From contig JAXLYO010000003.1 in the NCBI GenBank assembly GCA_046351415.1, positions 124,001-188,000 of the forward strand: 64,000 bases of DNA, in the 5' to 3' direction. Source of the DNA: JABFRG01 sp046351415 (GTDB lineage Bacteria; Myxococcota_A; Polyangia; Polyangiales; Polyangiaceae). This document shows positions 42,532 through 51,463 of the stretch, piece after piece. How positions within the stretch are numbered: the first letter of the stretch is position 1; the number at the start of each line of letters is the position of its first letter. The notes below the pieces were generated by a model, which was given only the letters and a program-made list of their open reading frames with translations, was not told the DNA's origin and ran no database searches. The position numbers and the translations under genes are program-made.

Positions 42532-43785
42532 TTACTTCACGTAGACTTCGAGCTTGCGGACGTTGTACGCGCCGCTGTTCTGCTTGAAGGTCCAGTCCGG
42601 ATGCGTGCCGGAAGCGGCCGGCTGGTTGCCGAAGCCGAGGTCACTGTTGCCACCTCCCGACCAGCGGTTGTACGAGAAGATCATGTCCGTGCCGATGCTG
42701 AGCTGCATCGAGCCGTAGCAGGCTGACCCTACCGTTCGCGTATCGCGGTAGTCGTAGACACCGTTGTTGCCGCCGGCCGCGCCGTAGCAGTCCTTCCAGA
42801 ACTCGAGCTGACCGGCCACCGGGTTGGCGACGTTTTGCACGAGCGCAGCATTGGAGATGACCGTGACGTTCGCAACAGCGGTGCCGTCGAAAATGGCGGT
42901 CGCGGGAACGCCGAGTTCGTTCTTGTTGACCGTGAACGCGTCCATCTCCGCCCACACCGTTTCGGCGTCGAGCGTCCACTTGTAGGCTACGCGCGTAAAC
43001 GCGCCTCCTGCTGCGGAGTTGTCGATCGCGTAGGGAACGTCGGACGTTTGGTTCCAGTCGGCCGCGAGGGGAATGTCGAGGCTGTAGACGATGCTGTAGT
43101 CACAGTTGGGGCCCCCTTTACCAGCGACACAGGTGTCGCAGTTCGCGCCCTCGAAGCCTGGCTTGCACGCATTGCACGTGGCGCCCGTGAAGTTGCCCGT
43201 GCAAGTACAAACGGCCGTGCCCGTCGCGTCGGCGCAGGTGCCGTGCGAGTTGCAGGTCGCAGCAGCGCATGCCGGCTTGCACACCTTGTCGTTGTCCTTG
43301 TCCTGGAAGCCCGCGGCGCACGTGCTGCAGTCGCCACCGGTGTATTCGGCATCGCAGGTACAGACGGCCGTGCCCGTCGTGTCGGCGCAGGTGCCGTGCG
43401 AGCTGCAGGTCGTGGCGGTGCACGCGCCTTTGCACACCTTGTCGCCGTCCTTGTCCTGGAACCCTGCGGCGCACGCATCGCAATTCGCGCCCGTGTAGCC
43501 GGTCGCACACGTGCACACCGGCACACCCGTCGTGTCTACGCACGTGCCGTGACCGCTGCACGGGTTCGCCGGGCACTTGATGCCCGAGTCGACAGCGGCG
43601 TCGTTGCCGCCGGAGCTCGATGTGCTCGATGAAGACGTACTCGAGGTCGACGACGATGTGGTGCCCGACGAAGAGGTGGAGCTGCTCGAACTTCCGCCAT
43701 CGACGTCATTCGTCGTCCCGCTGTCGCCGCACGCGACGGCCACCATTCCAACGATCAATCCCGAAGCAATTCCAATTCTGCGCAT
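42532..43785 (-). CDS. EGF-like-repeat lipoprotein with carbohydrate-binding-like tail
   Basis: A 417-residue surface protein. Lipobox MVAVACGDSG (Cys19) is followed by a Ser/Thr-rich linker (about 31-60). Three EGF-like units of 51 residues each lie at about 76-210, with core C-S/N-x-HGTCADTTGTAVCTC and spacer CAAGFQDKDNDKVC. The C-terminal 200 residues (YSLDIPLAADWNQTS to VRKLEVYVK) form a beta-rich domain with carbohydrate-binding or glycosidase-like style: WSGGGNSDLGFGNQ, DWTFKQNSGAYNVRKL. An adhesion or polysaccharide-binding role is inferred. The EGF part is encoded by near-identical DNA repeats. Confidence 0.82.
   Translation of the reverse strand: MRRIGIASGLIVGMVAVACGDSGTTNDVDGGSSSSSTSSSGTTSSSTSSTSSSSTSSSGGNDAAVDSGIKCPANPCSGHGTCVDTTGVPVCTCATGYTGANCDACAAGFQDKDGDKVCKGACTATTCSSHGTCADTTGTAVCTCDAEYTGGDCSTCAAGFQDKDNDKVCKPACAAATCNSHGTCADATGTAVCTCTGNFTGATCNACKPGFEGANCDTCVAGKGGPNCDYSIVYSLDIPLAADWNQTSDVPYAIDNSAAGGAFTRVAYKWTLDAETVWAEMDAFTVNKNELGVPATAIFDGTAVANVTVISNAALVQNVANPVAGQLEFWKDCYGAAGGNNGVYDYRDTRTVGSACYGSMQLSIGTDMIFSYNRWSGGGNSDLGFGNQPAASGTHPDWTFKQNSGAYNVRKLEVYVK
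43102..43560 (-). repeat. Three tandem 153-bp repeats encoding EGF-like units
   Basis: Units of 153 bases (51 codons) recur within the lipoprotein gene; the first two are most alike (CSGHGTCVDTTG, then CSSHGTCADTTG, each with AAGFQDKDxDKVCK), and the third has diverged after its first half. Close DNA similarity suggests recent duplication and possible repeat-number variation. Confidence 0.75.
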
Positions 43786-44180
43786 GATACCTCTTCTCTT
43801 CGTTGCTCCGCCTTCGACCGGGGCACAACGAGCTCAACTTAGTGGCGTCGCAAGACTCGGCAAAATTCGTTGCGCCTCTTCTTGGCTGCATTCGGCGGAG
43901 GGAGCGTGCCAACGAAATGAGGAAGGTGATTACGCCCCAAGCTGCGTGAGAGTCGCAGTTGCGCACACCGCTGCCCAATGCGTGCGGCATACATCTAGTG
44001 TGTAGTGTGCCTCTCCATATTTTTTGCCGAATGGAGACGGCAAGGACCTTGGGCGGGCAAGGGAATTCGCTCGTTCGGACGTTCAGCGCTTCGCTTTTTC
44101 CTATGCAAAATCCCTGTTTTCGACGTCGAAACGCCCCTCCGTGTTTCGAGCAGACGCGCTAGGGTCGACGCAAATTGGCG
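43786..44180. other. 395-bp intergenic region
   Basis: The divergent space between the EGF lipoprotein gene and the hybrid kinase gene. It is slightly AT-richer than the surroundings, with T-rich stretches near 44018-44030. I see no convincing open frame, hairpin-T terminator or RNA gene. It should contain both promoters. Confidence 0.4.
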
Positions 44181-46292
44181 ATGTCGACGATCCACGAATT
44201 TCTTCGACAGACCGACTGGTCCAAGACTCCGATTGGGGCCGTCGACACATGGCCGCAAAGTCTTCGCAACTACGTCGACATGATCATGGCGCTGCCCACT
44301 CCTGCGATCGTGTTTTGGGGGCCGCAGCAGACCCAGATTTACAACGCCGAGTACGCGGTCATCATGGGACCGCGGCATCCCCGTCACCTCGGCTCGACGT
44401 ACGAGGAATGCTGGCCGGACACATATCCTCTCCTGGCCAAACCCATGCGCGCCATCCTCACGCAAGGTGGGCACTTCGCCGTCGACCGCGAACACATTCC
44501 GCTCACACGTCACGGGTACGCAGAAGAGGCATTCTTCAGCTTCACGTTCTCCCCGCTTCGTGACGACGAAGGAAACATCGGTGGCGTGTACCAACCCGTC
44601 GTCGAGATGACGGAAATCGTCCTCGCGGAGCGTCGCGCCGAGACCCGTCGTGCTCTCCGAGCGCAAAGTGACGTGTTTGCGGGTGCGACGGACGTCTTTT
44701 CGATGAGCCCAAAGGACGTGCCCATTGCGGCCATCTTTTGGCGTGGCGAGGAAGAAGCGGAAGAAGAGGGGTCGCGCCTCAAGCTCGTCGCCGCTTCGGG
44801 GTTTGCGAGCAACGAGGCTGCGTCGGAGCGCCTCGCGCAGGCCGATGAGACCATCTACCAGGCCCTCGCCGAGAATCGCTCGCTCACGCTCAATCTTCTC
44901 GTGCCCATCGCAGCTGGACCTTGGCCAGAACCGGTCAACACGATCTTCGTCACGCCGCTTCGGTTGCCGGACGGCGCGCTCCGCGGTGTCGCGGTGCTAG
45001 GCGTGAGCTCGCGGAGAAAATTCGACCAAAGTTACCGCGAGTTCTTCGAAGGTCTTGCCCAGGACATCGGAACGTCCGCAGCCGATCGCATTGCGAAGGA
45101 AGCGCATTCCAAAGCACGTCGAGATGCGGAAGCCGCCAGTCGCGCAAAGGACGAGTTCTTCGCGGTTCTCGGACACGAACTCCGAAACCCCCTCGCGCCC
45201 ATCACCACCGCGCTGCAACTCATGCGTCTCCGTGGTGACGAGAGCATGCTCAAGGAGCGCACGATCATCGAGCGCCAAGTCGCACAGATCACGAATCTCG
45301 TGAACGATCTCCTGGATGTTTCGCGCATCACGCGTGGGAAGGTGATTCTCCAGAGGATGCCCGTCGAGCTCCTCGATGTCGTCGCCAAGGGAATCGAAAT
45401 GGCGAGCCCTCAGCTCGAGGCACGTCGCCACCACCTCGAGGTCGACGTGGCGTCGGAGGGGCTGCCGGTCTTCGCTGATTCGATGCGACTCGCACAGGTC
45501 GTGTCGAACTTGCTGTCGAACGCGGCGAAGTACACCGAACGCCTCGGCCACGTGAAGGTTGCGGCGGAGCGTCGCGGAGCAGCCGTCGTTCTCGAGGTCT
45601 CCGACAACGGGATGGGAATCGCACCGGAAATGCTCCCGCGTATCTTCGAACCGTTCGCTCAAGAGCAGCAAACGCTCGACCGCGCGAGTGGGGGGCTAGG
45701 GCTTGGACTCACCATCGTGCAGAACTTGGTGAAGCTTCACGGAGGAACGATCGTTGCTTCCAGCGAAGGACGCGATCGCGGGACGACCTTTACGATCACT
45801 CTGCCTGTCTCCCACTTGCCCGTGGGCGCCGGAAGTTCGAAAAATGGAGCAGAGGCTCGGCCTCACCCGCCGGGGTCGCTGCGTGTCTTGGTCGTCGATG
45901 ACAACGAAGACGCCGCAGACATGCTGGCTTCTGCCCTGGGCATGCTCGGGTGCCACACGAAGGTTGCTCATGACGCGGCAGAGACCGTCGAGGTCGTCGA
46001 TTCTTTTGCACCCGATGTCGCGCTGCTCGACATCGGCCTGCCCGTGATGGACGGCTACGAACTCGCGGCACGCCTTCGTGCAGGACCGCGCGGAAAGGAA
46101 CTGAGGCTCGTCGCCGTGACCGGCTACGGTCAGCAGTCAGACAAGCGCAAGGCGGAGGAGGCGGGCTTCGATGCGCACCTCGTGAAGCCCGTGCAAATCT
46201 CCGTCGTCGCGAAGCTCATTTCGGAATACAAGAAGGCCGCGAGCCGCTCGAATCCGCCGCCCTCATCGCCACCTTCGAGCTCGTCTTCGTAG
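44181..46292 (+). CDS. Hybrid sensor histidine kinase, PAS/GAF-HisKA-HATPase-REC
   Basis: A 703-residue soluble kinase. The N-terminal PAS-like module (DWSKTPIGAVDTWPQSLRNYVD, then IVFWGPQQTQIYNAEYA) belongs to a subgroup common in hybrid kinases. A GAF-like region follows. HisKA carries the phospho-His in VLGHELRNPLAPI. The ATPase has NLLSNAAKYTE, DNGMGIA and GGLGLGLTIV. The C-terminal receiver has VVDDNEDAADML and phospho-Asp in LLDIGLPVMDG, with VTGYG and KPV. A Ser/Pro tail (PPPSSPPSSSSS) ends it. The start is ATG 44181; TTG 44175 is possible. Signal unknown. Confidence 0.9.
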   Translation: MSTIHEFLRQTDWSKTPIGAVDTWPQSLRNYVDMIMALPTPAIVFWGPQQTQIYNAEYAVIMGPRHPRHLGSTYEECWPDTYPLLAKPMRAILTQGGHFAVDREHIPLTRHGYAEEAFFSFTFSPLRDDEGNIGGVYQPVVEMTEIVLAERRAETRRALRAQSDVFAGATDVFSMSPKDVPIAAIFWRGEEEAEEEGSRLKLVAASGFASNEAASERLAQADETIYQALAENRSLTLNLLVPIAAGPWPEPVNTIFVTPLRLPDGALRGVAVLGVSSRRKFDQSYREFFEGLAQDIGTSAADRIAKEAHSKARRDAEAASRAKDEFFAVLGHELRNPLAPITTALQLMRLRGDESMLKERTIIERQVAQITNLVNDLLDVSRITRGKVILQRMPVELLDVVAKGIEMASPQLEARRHHLEVDVASEGLPVFADSMRLAQVVSNLLSNAAKYTERLGHVKVAAERRGAAVVLEVSDNGMGIAPEMLPRIFEPFAQEQQTLDRASGGLGLGLTIVQNLVKLHGGTIVASSEGRDRGTTFTITLPVSHLPVGAGSSKNGAEARPHPPGSLRVLVVDDNEDAADMLASALGMLGCHTKVAHDAAETVEVVDSFAPDVALLDIGLPVMDGYELAARLRAGPRGKELRLVAVTGYGQQSDKRKAEEAGFDAHLVKPVQISVVAKLISEYKKAASRSNPPPSSPPSSSSS

Positions 46293-46405
46293 AAGCGAAA
46301 AAGCTCCCAAAGCGTCGCATGGGGCAGAAGCGTCGGTGTCCCCTTGCATATGGCGCCCCGACCGTGCGCCTCGAATCATCGGATTTCGCTCGCACCGCAT
46401 TTGGC

Positions 46406-46855
46406 ATGTCTGATGCCTTTCCCACAGGCATGAAACCCCATCACTACACCTTGATTGCGGCGTTCATCCTTGCAACGGAAGGGGCCTTTTCCATCGTGCG
46501 CCTTCTGACGCGCATGGAGTATCCGACCATCGCGCCGGTAGCGGGAGCCGTTGTCGACATTGGTCTCGCGAGTCTTTGGGTGACGGGTGCGGTCGCAGCA
46601 CTCGTACATCGAACCTTGTTCGCATTCTTCGTCGTCATGGCAGGCGCGTTCATGTCGCTCGTGCATGCGGCGATGTTCTCCATCGTGTCTCCCTCGACCG
46701 GTGCGGGCGTACCGTTCTTGGTTGGGGCGCTCGCGGTCGCATTCTGTCTCAAGCGATCCGTGAAGGGGTGGGACATCGAAGCACCCGCGACGTATGAAGA
46801 CCGAATCACCCCGGAGCCGAACGCGTGGTCCGAGGCCTACCGCCCGCACGCTTGA
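46406..46855 (+). CDS. Four-helix membrane protein, function unknown
   Basis: The 149-residue product has four hydrophobic segments: LIAAFILATEGAFSIVRLL, VAGAVVDIGLASLWVTGAVAALV, LFAFFVVMAGAFMSLVHAAMFSI and VPFLVGALAVAFCL. A polar tail (YEDRITPEPNAWSEAY) follows. The start is ATG 46406; an in-frame ATG eight codons on is also possible. No family recognised. It ends 9 bases before the convergent Omp85-type gene. Confidence 0.65.
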   Translation: MSDAFPTGMKPHHYTLIAAFILATEGAFSIVRLLTRMEYPTIAPVAGAVVDIGLASLWVTGAVAALVHRTLFAFFVVMAGAFMSLVHAAMFSIVSPSTGAGVPFLVGALAVAFCLKRSVKGWDIEAPATYEDRITPEPNAWSEAYRPHA

Positions 46856-46864
46856 GGCCTTGCG

Positions 46865-48073
46865 TCAAAACGCGTGCCCCGCTCCGAAGTACACACCGAT
46901 GGGCCTCGCATCGGGCGAGTACGCGAGGTCCATGCGGACCACGAAGCTGGTCCCCGACTTGATGCGCAACCCTCCACCGACGCCGTACTTCAGGCCGAGA
47001 CCCGTTCCATCGAGTTCAGGATGCGAGACGTAGTCAGCCCACAGCCGCCCTGCGTCGAAAAAGGCAACGCCGCCCAGCGAGAACCTCTTGTGGGAGATGC
47101 GAAAGTCGAAAAGGTCGGCGCGCACTTCGATGTTGCCGAGGACCTTGGCCTTTCCGTAATAGCGCTGCGCGGGGACGCCGCGCACACCGCTTGCTCCTCC
47201 GATTGCGTTCGAGTCTTCGTAGCGCGTCAGCTCGTAAAAGGGGGCATCCCCGAAAAAGAAGTCGGCGATCACGCGCGTCGCGAGGACCAAACGCGGGGTT
47301 CCGAGCTTCTGGTAGAAGCGGACGATGAAGTTCGCCTGCGCATATTGGTAGGGAAGAATCGAGCCTTGGCTACCGGGCGACAGGCGGAATGTGGCTTGAT
47401 GAAAGGCGCCCTTCGTGGGGCTCACTTCGTTTTCTCGCGTATCGTAGATGTATCCGTATTCGAACCGTGCAACCCCATGGGGGTCGGTGCGACCCAAGAT
47501 TTCTTTGACGGCCGCGCTCCCGCTGCGCATGTCTGTCGCGAGCTTTCCGTCGGCAGGGACGTCGATCCAGTTGTGGGTGTAGCTGAGCCCGAGGAGAGCA
47601 AAGTGTCCGCGGGCGAGGGTGAGACGCGATTGCGTGCGCACCGCGGGCGACCTACGGCCGTATTCGAAGAAGCGCGGTGGGGAAGGGACGAGCGTCTCCG
47701 CCTCGTAGATAGAAGCGTTTCCAAGGCCGTAGTACTTCAAGGTCGACAGCCAGCTGAACGATGGCCGGATCTCGAAGCGCCACACGTCGCGAAGGAGGTG
47801 AGGCAAGATGATCTTCGCTTGGTATTCTTGCAGGGGGACGTCGATGCCACCGTCCGGTGCGGGCTTGAACGTGATCATCGTCGCCGCTTCGAGACGCCAC
47901 TTGTAGGGCTTGTAGCCTTCTTCGATGCGTTGGAGCGCTGTCGTAAAGCCGCCGCCGACGCCCACGTCACTATCGCCGCCGACGACGGGCACGAGAGCCT
48001 TCTCGGTCCGATTCTTCGGCTCCTCGGGTACGTCGGGCCATTCGTCTGCAGCTGCACGGCGTGTCGTGAGCAA
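46865..48073 (-). CDS. Omp85/BamA-TamA-type outer-membrane beta-barrel, damaged signal sequence
   Basis: The 402-residue product is barrel-like: alternating residues, many aromatic ends, and Omp85-style strands (YGYIYDTRENEVSPTKGAFHQATFRLSPGS, ATRVIADFFFGDAPFYELTRY, RYYGKAKVLGNIEVRADLFDFRI, GVGGGLRIKSGTSFVVRMDLAYSPD, and a final aromatic). No POTRA domains, so it is a short surface-antigen-type barrel. The TTG at 48073 leaves almost no signal peptide. The codons directly upstream encode a good signal core (PSLVVASGLL) in the same frame. They are interrupted by TAG at 48101-48103, eight codons after a GTG at 48127. Export of the current product is doubtful. Confidence 0.75.
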   Translation of the reverse strand: MLTTRRAAADEWPDVPEEPKNRTEKALVPVVGGDSDVGVGGGFTTALQRIEEGYKPYKWRLEAATMITFKPAPDGGIDVPLQEYQAKIILPHLLRDVWRFEIRPSFSWLSTLKYYGLGNASIYEAETLVPSPPRFFEYGRRSPAVRTQSRLTLARGHFALLGLSYTHNWIDVPADGKLATDMRSGSAAVKEILGRTDPHGVARFEYGYIYDTRENEVSPTKGAFHQATFRLSPGSQGSILPYQYAQANFIVRFYQKLGTPRLVLATRVIADFFFGDAPFYELTRYEDSNAIGGASGVRGVPAQRYYGKAKVLGNIEVRADLFDFRISHKRFSLGGVAFFDAGRLWADYVSHPELDGTGLGLKYGVGGGLRIKSGTSFVVRMDLAYSPDARPIGVYFGAGHAF

Positions 48074-48247
48074 AAGACCGCTGGCGACGACGAGGGAGGG
48101 CTAGCGTAGTGGCGATGCGCGAGTCACGACCTGTGCAGCGTTACCGAGTCGTCACGCGGAGTAAAGAGTGCGCGCGAGAACTGCGACCTAATGAAGTATT
48201 TCCGAGGGCGCGCCTGTGTCATCGCGGGACTAGAATCGGAATTGACG

Positions 48248-48859
48248 ATGCTTGAAGGCATGGCCGTACACACCGAAGCGATCATTCGCACCGAACGCCT
48301 CAACCTCGAGCCGATCGGCCCTGTTCATGCAGAACGCCTTTGGCCTCTCCTTCGCGACGCGGCCCTCTATGCGTTCATTCCGGAGATGCCACCGCCGAAC
48401 GTGGAAGCTCTCCGCGCTCGCTACGAGCGCTGGTCCAGGCGTGGAAACGTGGAAGGAGACGAAATCTGGCTCAACTACGCTTGTCTGCTGCGAGAGGAGC
48501 AGTGGTACGTCGGTACGGTCCAAGCGACGGTCCGAGAGGAGTCGGGCGAGCGAACGACGCGATCTCGTAGACGCGCACTCCTCGCGTACATGACCATTCC
48601 GTCGGCTTGGCGACGGGGGTTTGCGCACGAGGCGTGCAATGGGCTCATGCACGTTCTGCGAGACGCCTTCGACGTCGCTGTGTACGAGGCGCGAGTCGAT
48701 ACACGCAACGAAGCGTCATTGGGGCTGCTTCGCTCCCTCGGATTCGAGCAGGTAGCACGCATCGATGGTGCTGATACCTTCAAGGGCGTCGTGAGTGACG
48801 AATTCGTATTCGCACGAGGTGCGCATTCTTTGCCCTCGCTGAGACTCGAAGTTCGCTAA
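48248..48859 (+). CDS. GNAT-family acetyltransferase (RimJ/RimL-like)
   Basis: A 203-residue product with the RimJ/RimL style: IRTERLNLEPIGPVHAERLWPLL at the start, YVGTVQATV, and the acetyl-CoA-binding region AYMTIPSAWRRGFAHEACNGLMHVL followed by ARVDTRNEASLGLLRSLGFEQ. Substrate unknown. Start at ATG 48248; ATG 48260 is equally possible. It is divergent from the barrel gene and 21 bases before the hydroquinone reductase gene. Confidence 0.82.
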   Translation: MLEGMAVHTEAIIRTERLNLEPIGPVHAERLWPLLRDAALYAFIPEMPPPNVEALRARYERWSRRGNVEGDEIWLNYACLLREEQWYVGTVQATVREESGERTTRSRRRALLAYMTIPSAWRRGFAHEACNGLMHVLRDAFDVAVYEARVDTRNEASLGLLRSLGFEQVARIDGADTFKGVVSDEFVFARGAHSLPSLRLEVR

Positions 48860-48880
48860 CGTCTCTTCGGGAAGGAACCC

Positions 48881-49867
48881 ATGGGAAGACTCGAAGCTGG
48901 AAAATGGCAACCTGGGTGGGATACCTCGTCGAGCGGCGCGTTCGAGCGCAAGGCATCTGCATTTCGCGATCACATTTCGCGGGAGCCGGGCGCACGCTTT
49001 CCGCCGGCGGAGCGCCGCTATCATCTCTACGTGTCCTATGCGTGTCCGTGGGCACATCGCACGCTCATCGTTCGCGCCCTGCGCGGGCTCGAAGACTCGA
49101 TTCCAGTCACCGTGCTCTCGCCTCGTATGGGCGACCACGGATGGCAATTCACGGAGGATGACCCCGACCCGCTCGCGCCCGAGCCGATCGACGATCTCGA
49201 GCCGCCGCCGCGATACCTTCGCGATGTGTACCTGCGGGCGAAGCCTGACATGAGCGGCAAAGTGACGGTGCCGGTTCTCTACGACCTCGAGACCGACAAC
49301 ATCGTGAGCAACGAGTCTCGCGAGATTATGCGCATGTTCGATACTGAGTTCGAGGTCTTCGCAAAGCGCGGCCCTTCACTCGCACCGCCCCATCTGCGCG
49401 AGCAAATCGATGCGGTTCTCGACGAGATCTACGACCCCATCAACAATGGCGTCTACCGGGCCGGGTTCGCGACGACTCAAGAAGCCTACGACGTCGCGGT
49501 CGAAGAGCTGTTCGCGGCGCTCGGCCGCTGGGATGCGGTTCTGGCGACGCAGCGGTACGTGACGGGGAGCGAGCTCACGGAAGCCGACATCGCGCTCTAC
49601 ACGACGTGCCTTCGATTCGATCTCGTCTACTACGCGCACTTCAAGTGCAACATTCGGAGGCTTGCCGACTATCCGCACCTGTTTGGCTTCCTGCGCGAAC
49701 TCTACCAGATGAAGGAAATCCACGAGGTGAGCCGGTTGGACCACATCAAGGAGCACTACTACTGGAGTCAAAACAACGTGAATCCGAGTCGCATCGTGCC
49801 CAAGGGACCGACGGTCGAACTCGACGCGCCCCACGAGCGCGGCCTCGTGGGAGGCACCCTGCCCTAG
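48881..49867 (+). CDS. Glutathionyl-hydroquinone reductase (Xi-class GST, YqjG-like)
   Basis: A 328-residue protein of the GS-HQR family. The catalytic Cys is in SYACPWAHR (Cys55), the diagnostic motif. Other markers are LSPRMGDHGWQF, IVSNESREIMRMFDTEF, LTEADIALYTTCLRFD and YWSQNNVNPSRIVPKGP near the end. These enzymes reduce glutathionyl-hydroquinones formed during quinone detoxification. AAGGAAC precedes the ATG. Confidence 0.92.
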   Translation: MGRLEAGKWQPGWDTSSSGAFERKASAFRDHISREPGARFPPAERRYHLYVSYACPWAHRTLIVRALRGLEDSIPVTVLSPRMGDHGWQFTEDDPDPLAPEPIDDLEPPPRYLRDVYLRAKPDMSGKVTVPVLYDLETDNIVSNESREIMRMFDTEFEVFAKRGPSLAPPHLREQIDAVLDEIYDPINNGVYRAGFATTQEAYDVAVEELFAALGRWDAVLATQRYVTGSELTEADIALYTTCLRFDLVYYAHFKCNIRRLADYPHLFGFLRELYQMKEIHEVSRLDHIKEHYYWSQNNVNPSRIVPKGPTVELDAPHERGLVGGTLP

Positions 49868-49895
49868 GTGCGACGCAGCCTCGATGCGAGGCCGT

Positions 49896-49934
49896 GGGCT
49901 GTCTCCCAATCATCTAGCATCTAGCGGACAGCCC
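49896..49934. terminator. Possible bidirectional stem-loop between convergent genes
   Basis: GGGCTGTC (49896-49903) pairs with GACAGCCC (49927-49934), 23-base loop containing a direct repeat of ATCTAGC. It lies between the convergent hydroquinone reductase gene and the hemerythrin remnant. There is no T-run, so a rho-independent terminator role is only a guess. Confidence 0.3.
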
Positions 49935-50026
49935 TAGCCGAAGAACGTCTGTTGATGCTGGTTCTTGAGGAACGTGACCACGTCTTCTCCGGACGTGAAC
50001 ATCATCTGTGCGGTCATCGATGCCAT
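49934..50026 (-). pseudogene. Hemerythrin-domain N-terminal remnant with intact start signals
   Basis: A 30-codon frame with an excellent ribosome site (AAAGGAAGCGCC before ATG 50026). It ends DVVTFLKNQHQQTFFG. The part DVVTFLKNQHQQ matches the opening helix of bacterial hemerythrin (HHE) domain proteins, where the His is an iron ligand. A stop follows at once and no further HHE motifs are found in any frame nearby. It is most likely a gene truncated after its first helix; a functional micro-peptide is less likely. Confidence 0.5.
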
Positions 50027-50095
50027 GGCGCTTCCTTTCGACTGCGTCGCAATGGACATCGAAGCAGCATGTGTGCCAACGGGGCTCGCGCTCTC

Positions 50096-51463
50096 TCAGA
50101 AGACGGCTTTGGGAACGAGCTTGCTGAGGAATCGGCTTACTTTGCACCAGAACGAGGTGCATGTGCTGGTACGCCACGGCACGTTGAGGCTCGGAAGGAG
50201 AAGCGCAGTCGTCACTTGAAACGAGTCGAGTGAGGCATTCATGATGTTGGTGCCCGTGGTGGGCTCACCGGGATGAGTCAATGCCCACAGAGTCCAGCTG
50301 AACCACGTCGGAGGGTTGCGGTCGTCGAAGAGGGCGCGGGTCCAGCCAGCACCGTCCCATCCTTCGGGCTTGATGCCCAACTTGTCGACGATGGATCCTA
50401 CCGCGTAGTAGCCGAAGTCGTTCGTCGCATTCCATTGATTCCACCAGAATGCACCGCCGGAGCCCGTGCCGTGGTTCGCCATCAGCCAGAGCGACGAGTA
50501 GGCCTGAAGGGCAACTTGGTAGACGCGATACGCCATGGAGACGTGCTGCCCATTGTGCTCTGCCGGATTCCAGCGAAACGCGTTGAAGAAGGCGTAGTCG
50601 GAGACGATGTTGACGATCGATGCGAGCGCGAAGTCTCCCACGTTGCTCCAGAAGCCGGGGCGGTTGGCGTCGGCTTCGAGCAAAGCTTCGAGACGTGCTG
50701 TTCTCTTCGCATCCGCCGCAGCGTCGTCGTAGGCCGGAATCATGTTCTCGTGCTTGAAGAGCTTCGCCTGCAGGTCGACGCGCTTTGCAGCGGGCAGGGA
50801 AGTCCAATCTTCTTCCGCAGTCATCGTGCCGCGTGCAACCGGATGTCCCTCGAGCTTCGCGATGGTGGCGAGCGTTTCTTGCGAGATATGGAGAATGCGC
50901 AGAACCTTCTCGAGCGACGCGTTGCCGTTCGTCAGCTCTTCGATCGTCGCGATGGGCAAAGCCGGCGGGTACTGCAACTTGAACAACTTCCCGAGCGTCG
51001 ACATCTTCTTCTCGTCGGTGGATGTCGCGTAGCTGCTTCGGAGTGCGGACGGGGTCGTGCTGAGACGTACGGCGAGCCGCTCGAAGGTTGCCTCGGGGAT
51101 CTCGAGCTTCGTCATGATCGTGTCGATGTCGAGGTCAGCGCGCACGGCGCTCACGAGGACCTCACGCGGAACCTCGACGCTCATCTCACGTTCCAAGACG
51201 AGCAACGCAATGCGCGATTTGAGCGATCGCTTCACCGCAACGGACTTGAATTGGACGGCGAGGGACCCGCGCTCGATGTCGAGTGTGTCTGCGACCGCAT
51301 CGACGGTACCGGGCTTCAGGGTCGTGAAATCGATCGGTGCCGGCTCGGTCGGATCACGATCGAGGTTGCCTTGCGTTTCCTCCGAAGCAGCCGAACAGCC
51401 GGCTACCGCCGCGGTCGACAAGAGACAGGTCAGCGCCAAGACGAGTGTGGACTTTTTGCGCAT
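50096..51463 (-). CDS. Lipoprotein, function unknown
   Basis: The 455-residue product has signal ending STAAVAGCSAASEE (lipobox). The N-terminal half (residues about 50-200) shows repeated short helix pairs with PxxxFERL-type motifs: IPEATFERLAVRLSTTPSALRS, LPIATIEELTNGNASLEKVLRIL. The C-terminal half is aromatic-rich (FWSNVGDFALASIVNIVSDYAFFNAFRWNPAEHNGQHVSMAYRVYQ, then WFSWTLWALTHPGEPTTGTNIMNASLDSF). No family recognised. The tail (TCTSFWCKVSRFL) has two Cys. Confidence 0.65.
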   Translation of the reverse strand: MRKKSTLVLALTCLLSTAAVAGCSAASEETQGNLDRDPTEPAPIDFTTLKPGTVDAVADTLDIERGSLAVQFKSVAVKRSLKSRIALLVLEREMSVEVPREVLVSAVRADLDIDTIMTKLEIPEATFERLAVRLSTTPSALRSSYATSTDEKKMSTLGKLFKLQYPPALPIATIEELTNGNASLEKVLRILHISQETLATIAKLEGHPVARGTMTAEEDWTSLPAAKRVDLQAKLFKHENMIPAYDDAAADAKRTARLEALLEADANRPGFWSNVGDFALASIVNIVSDYAFFNAFRWNPAEHNGQHVSMAYRVYQVALQAYSSLWLMANHGTGSGGAFWWNQWNATNDFGYYAVGSIVDKLGIKPEGWDGAGWTRALFDDRNPPTWFSWTLWALTHPGEPTTGTNIMNASLDSFQVTTALLLPSLNVPWRTSTCTSFWCKVSRFLSKLVPKAVF

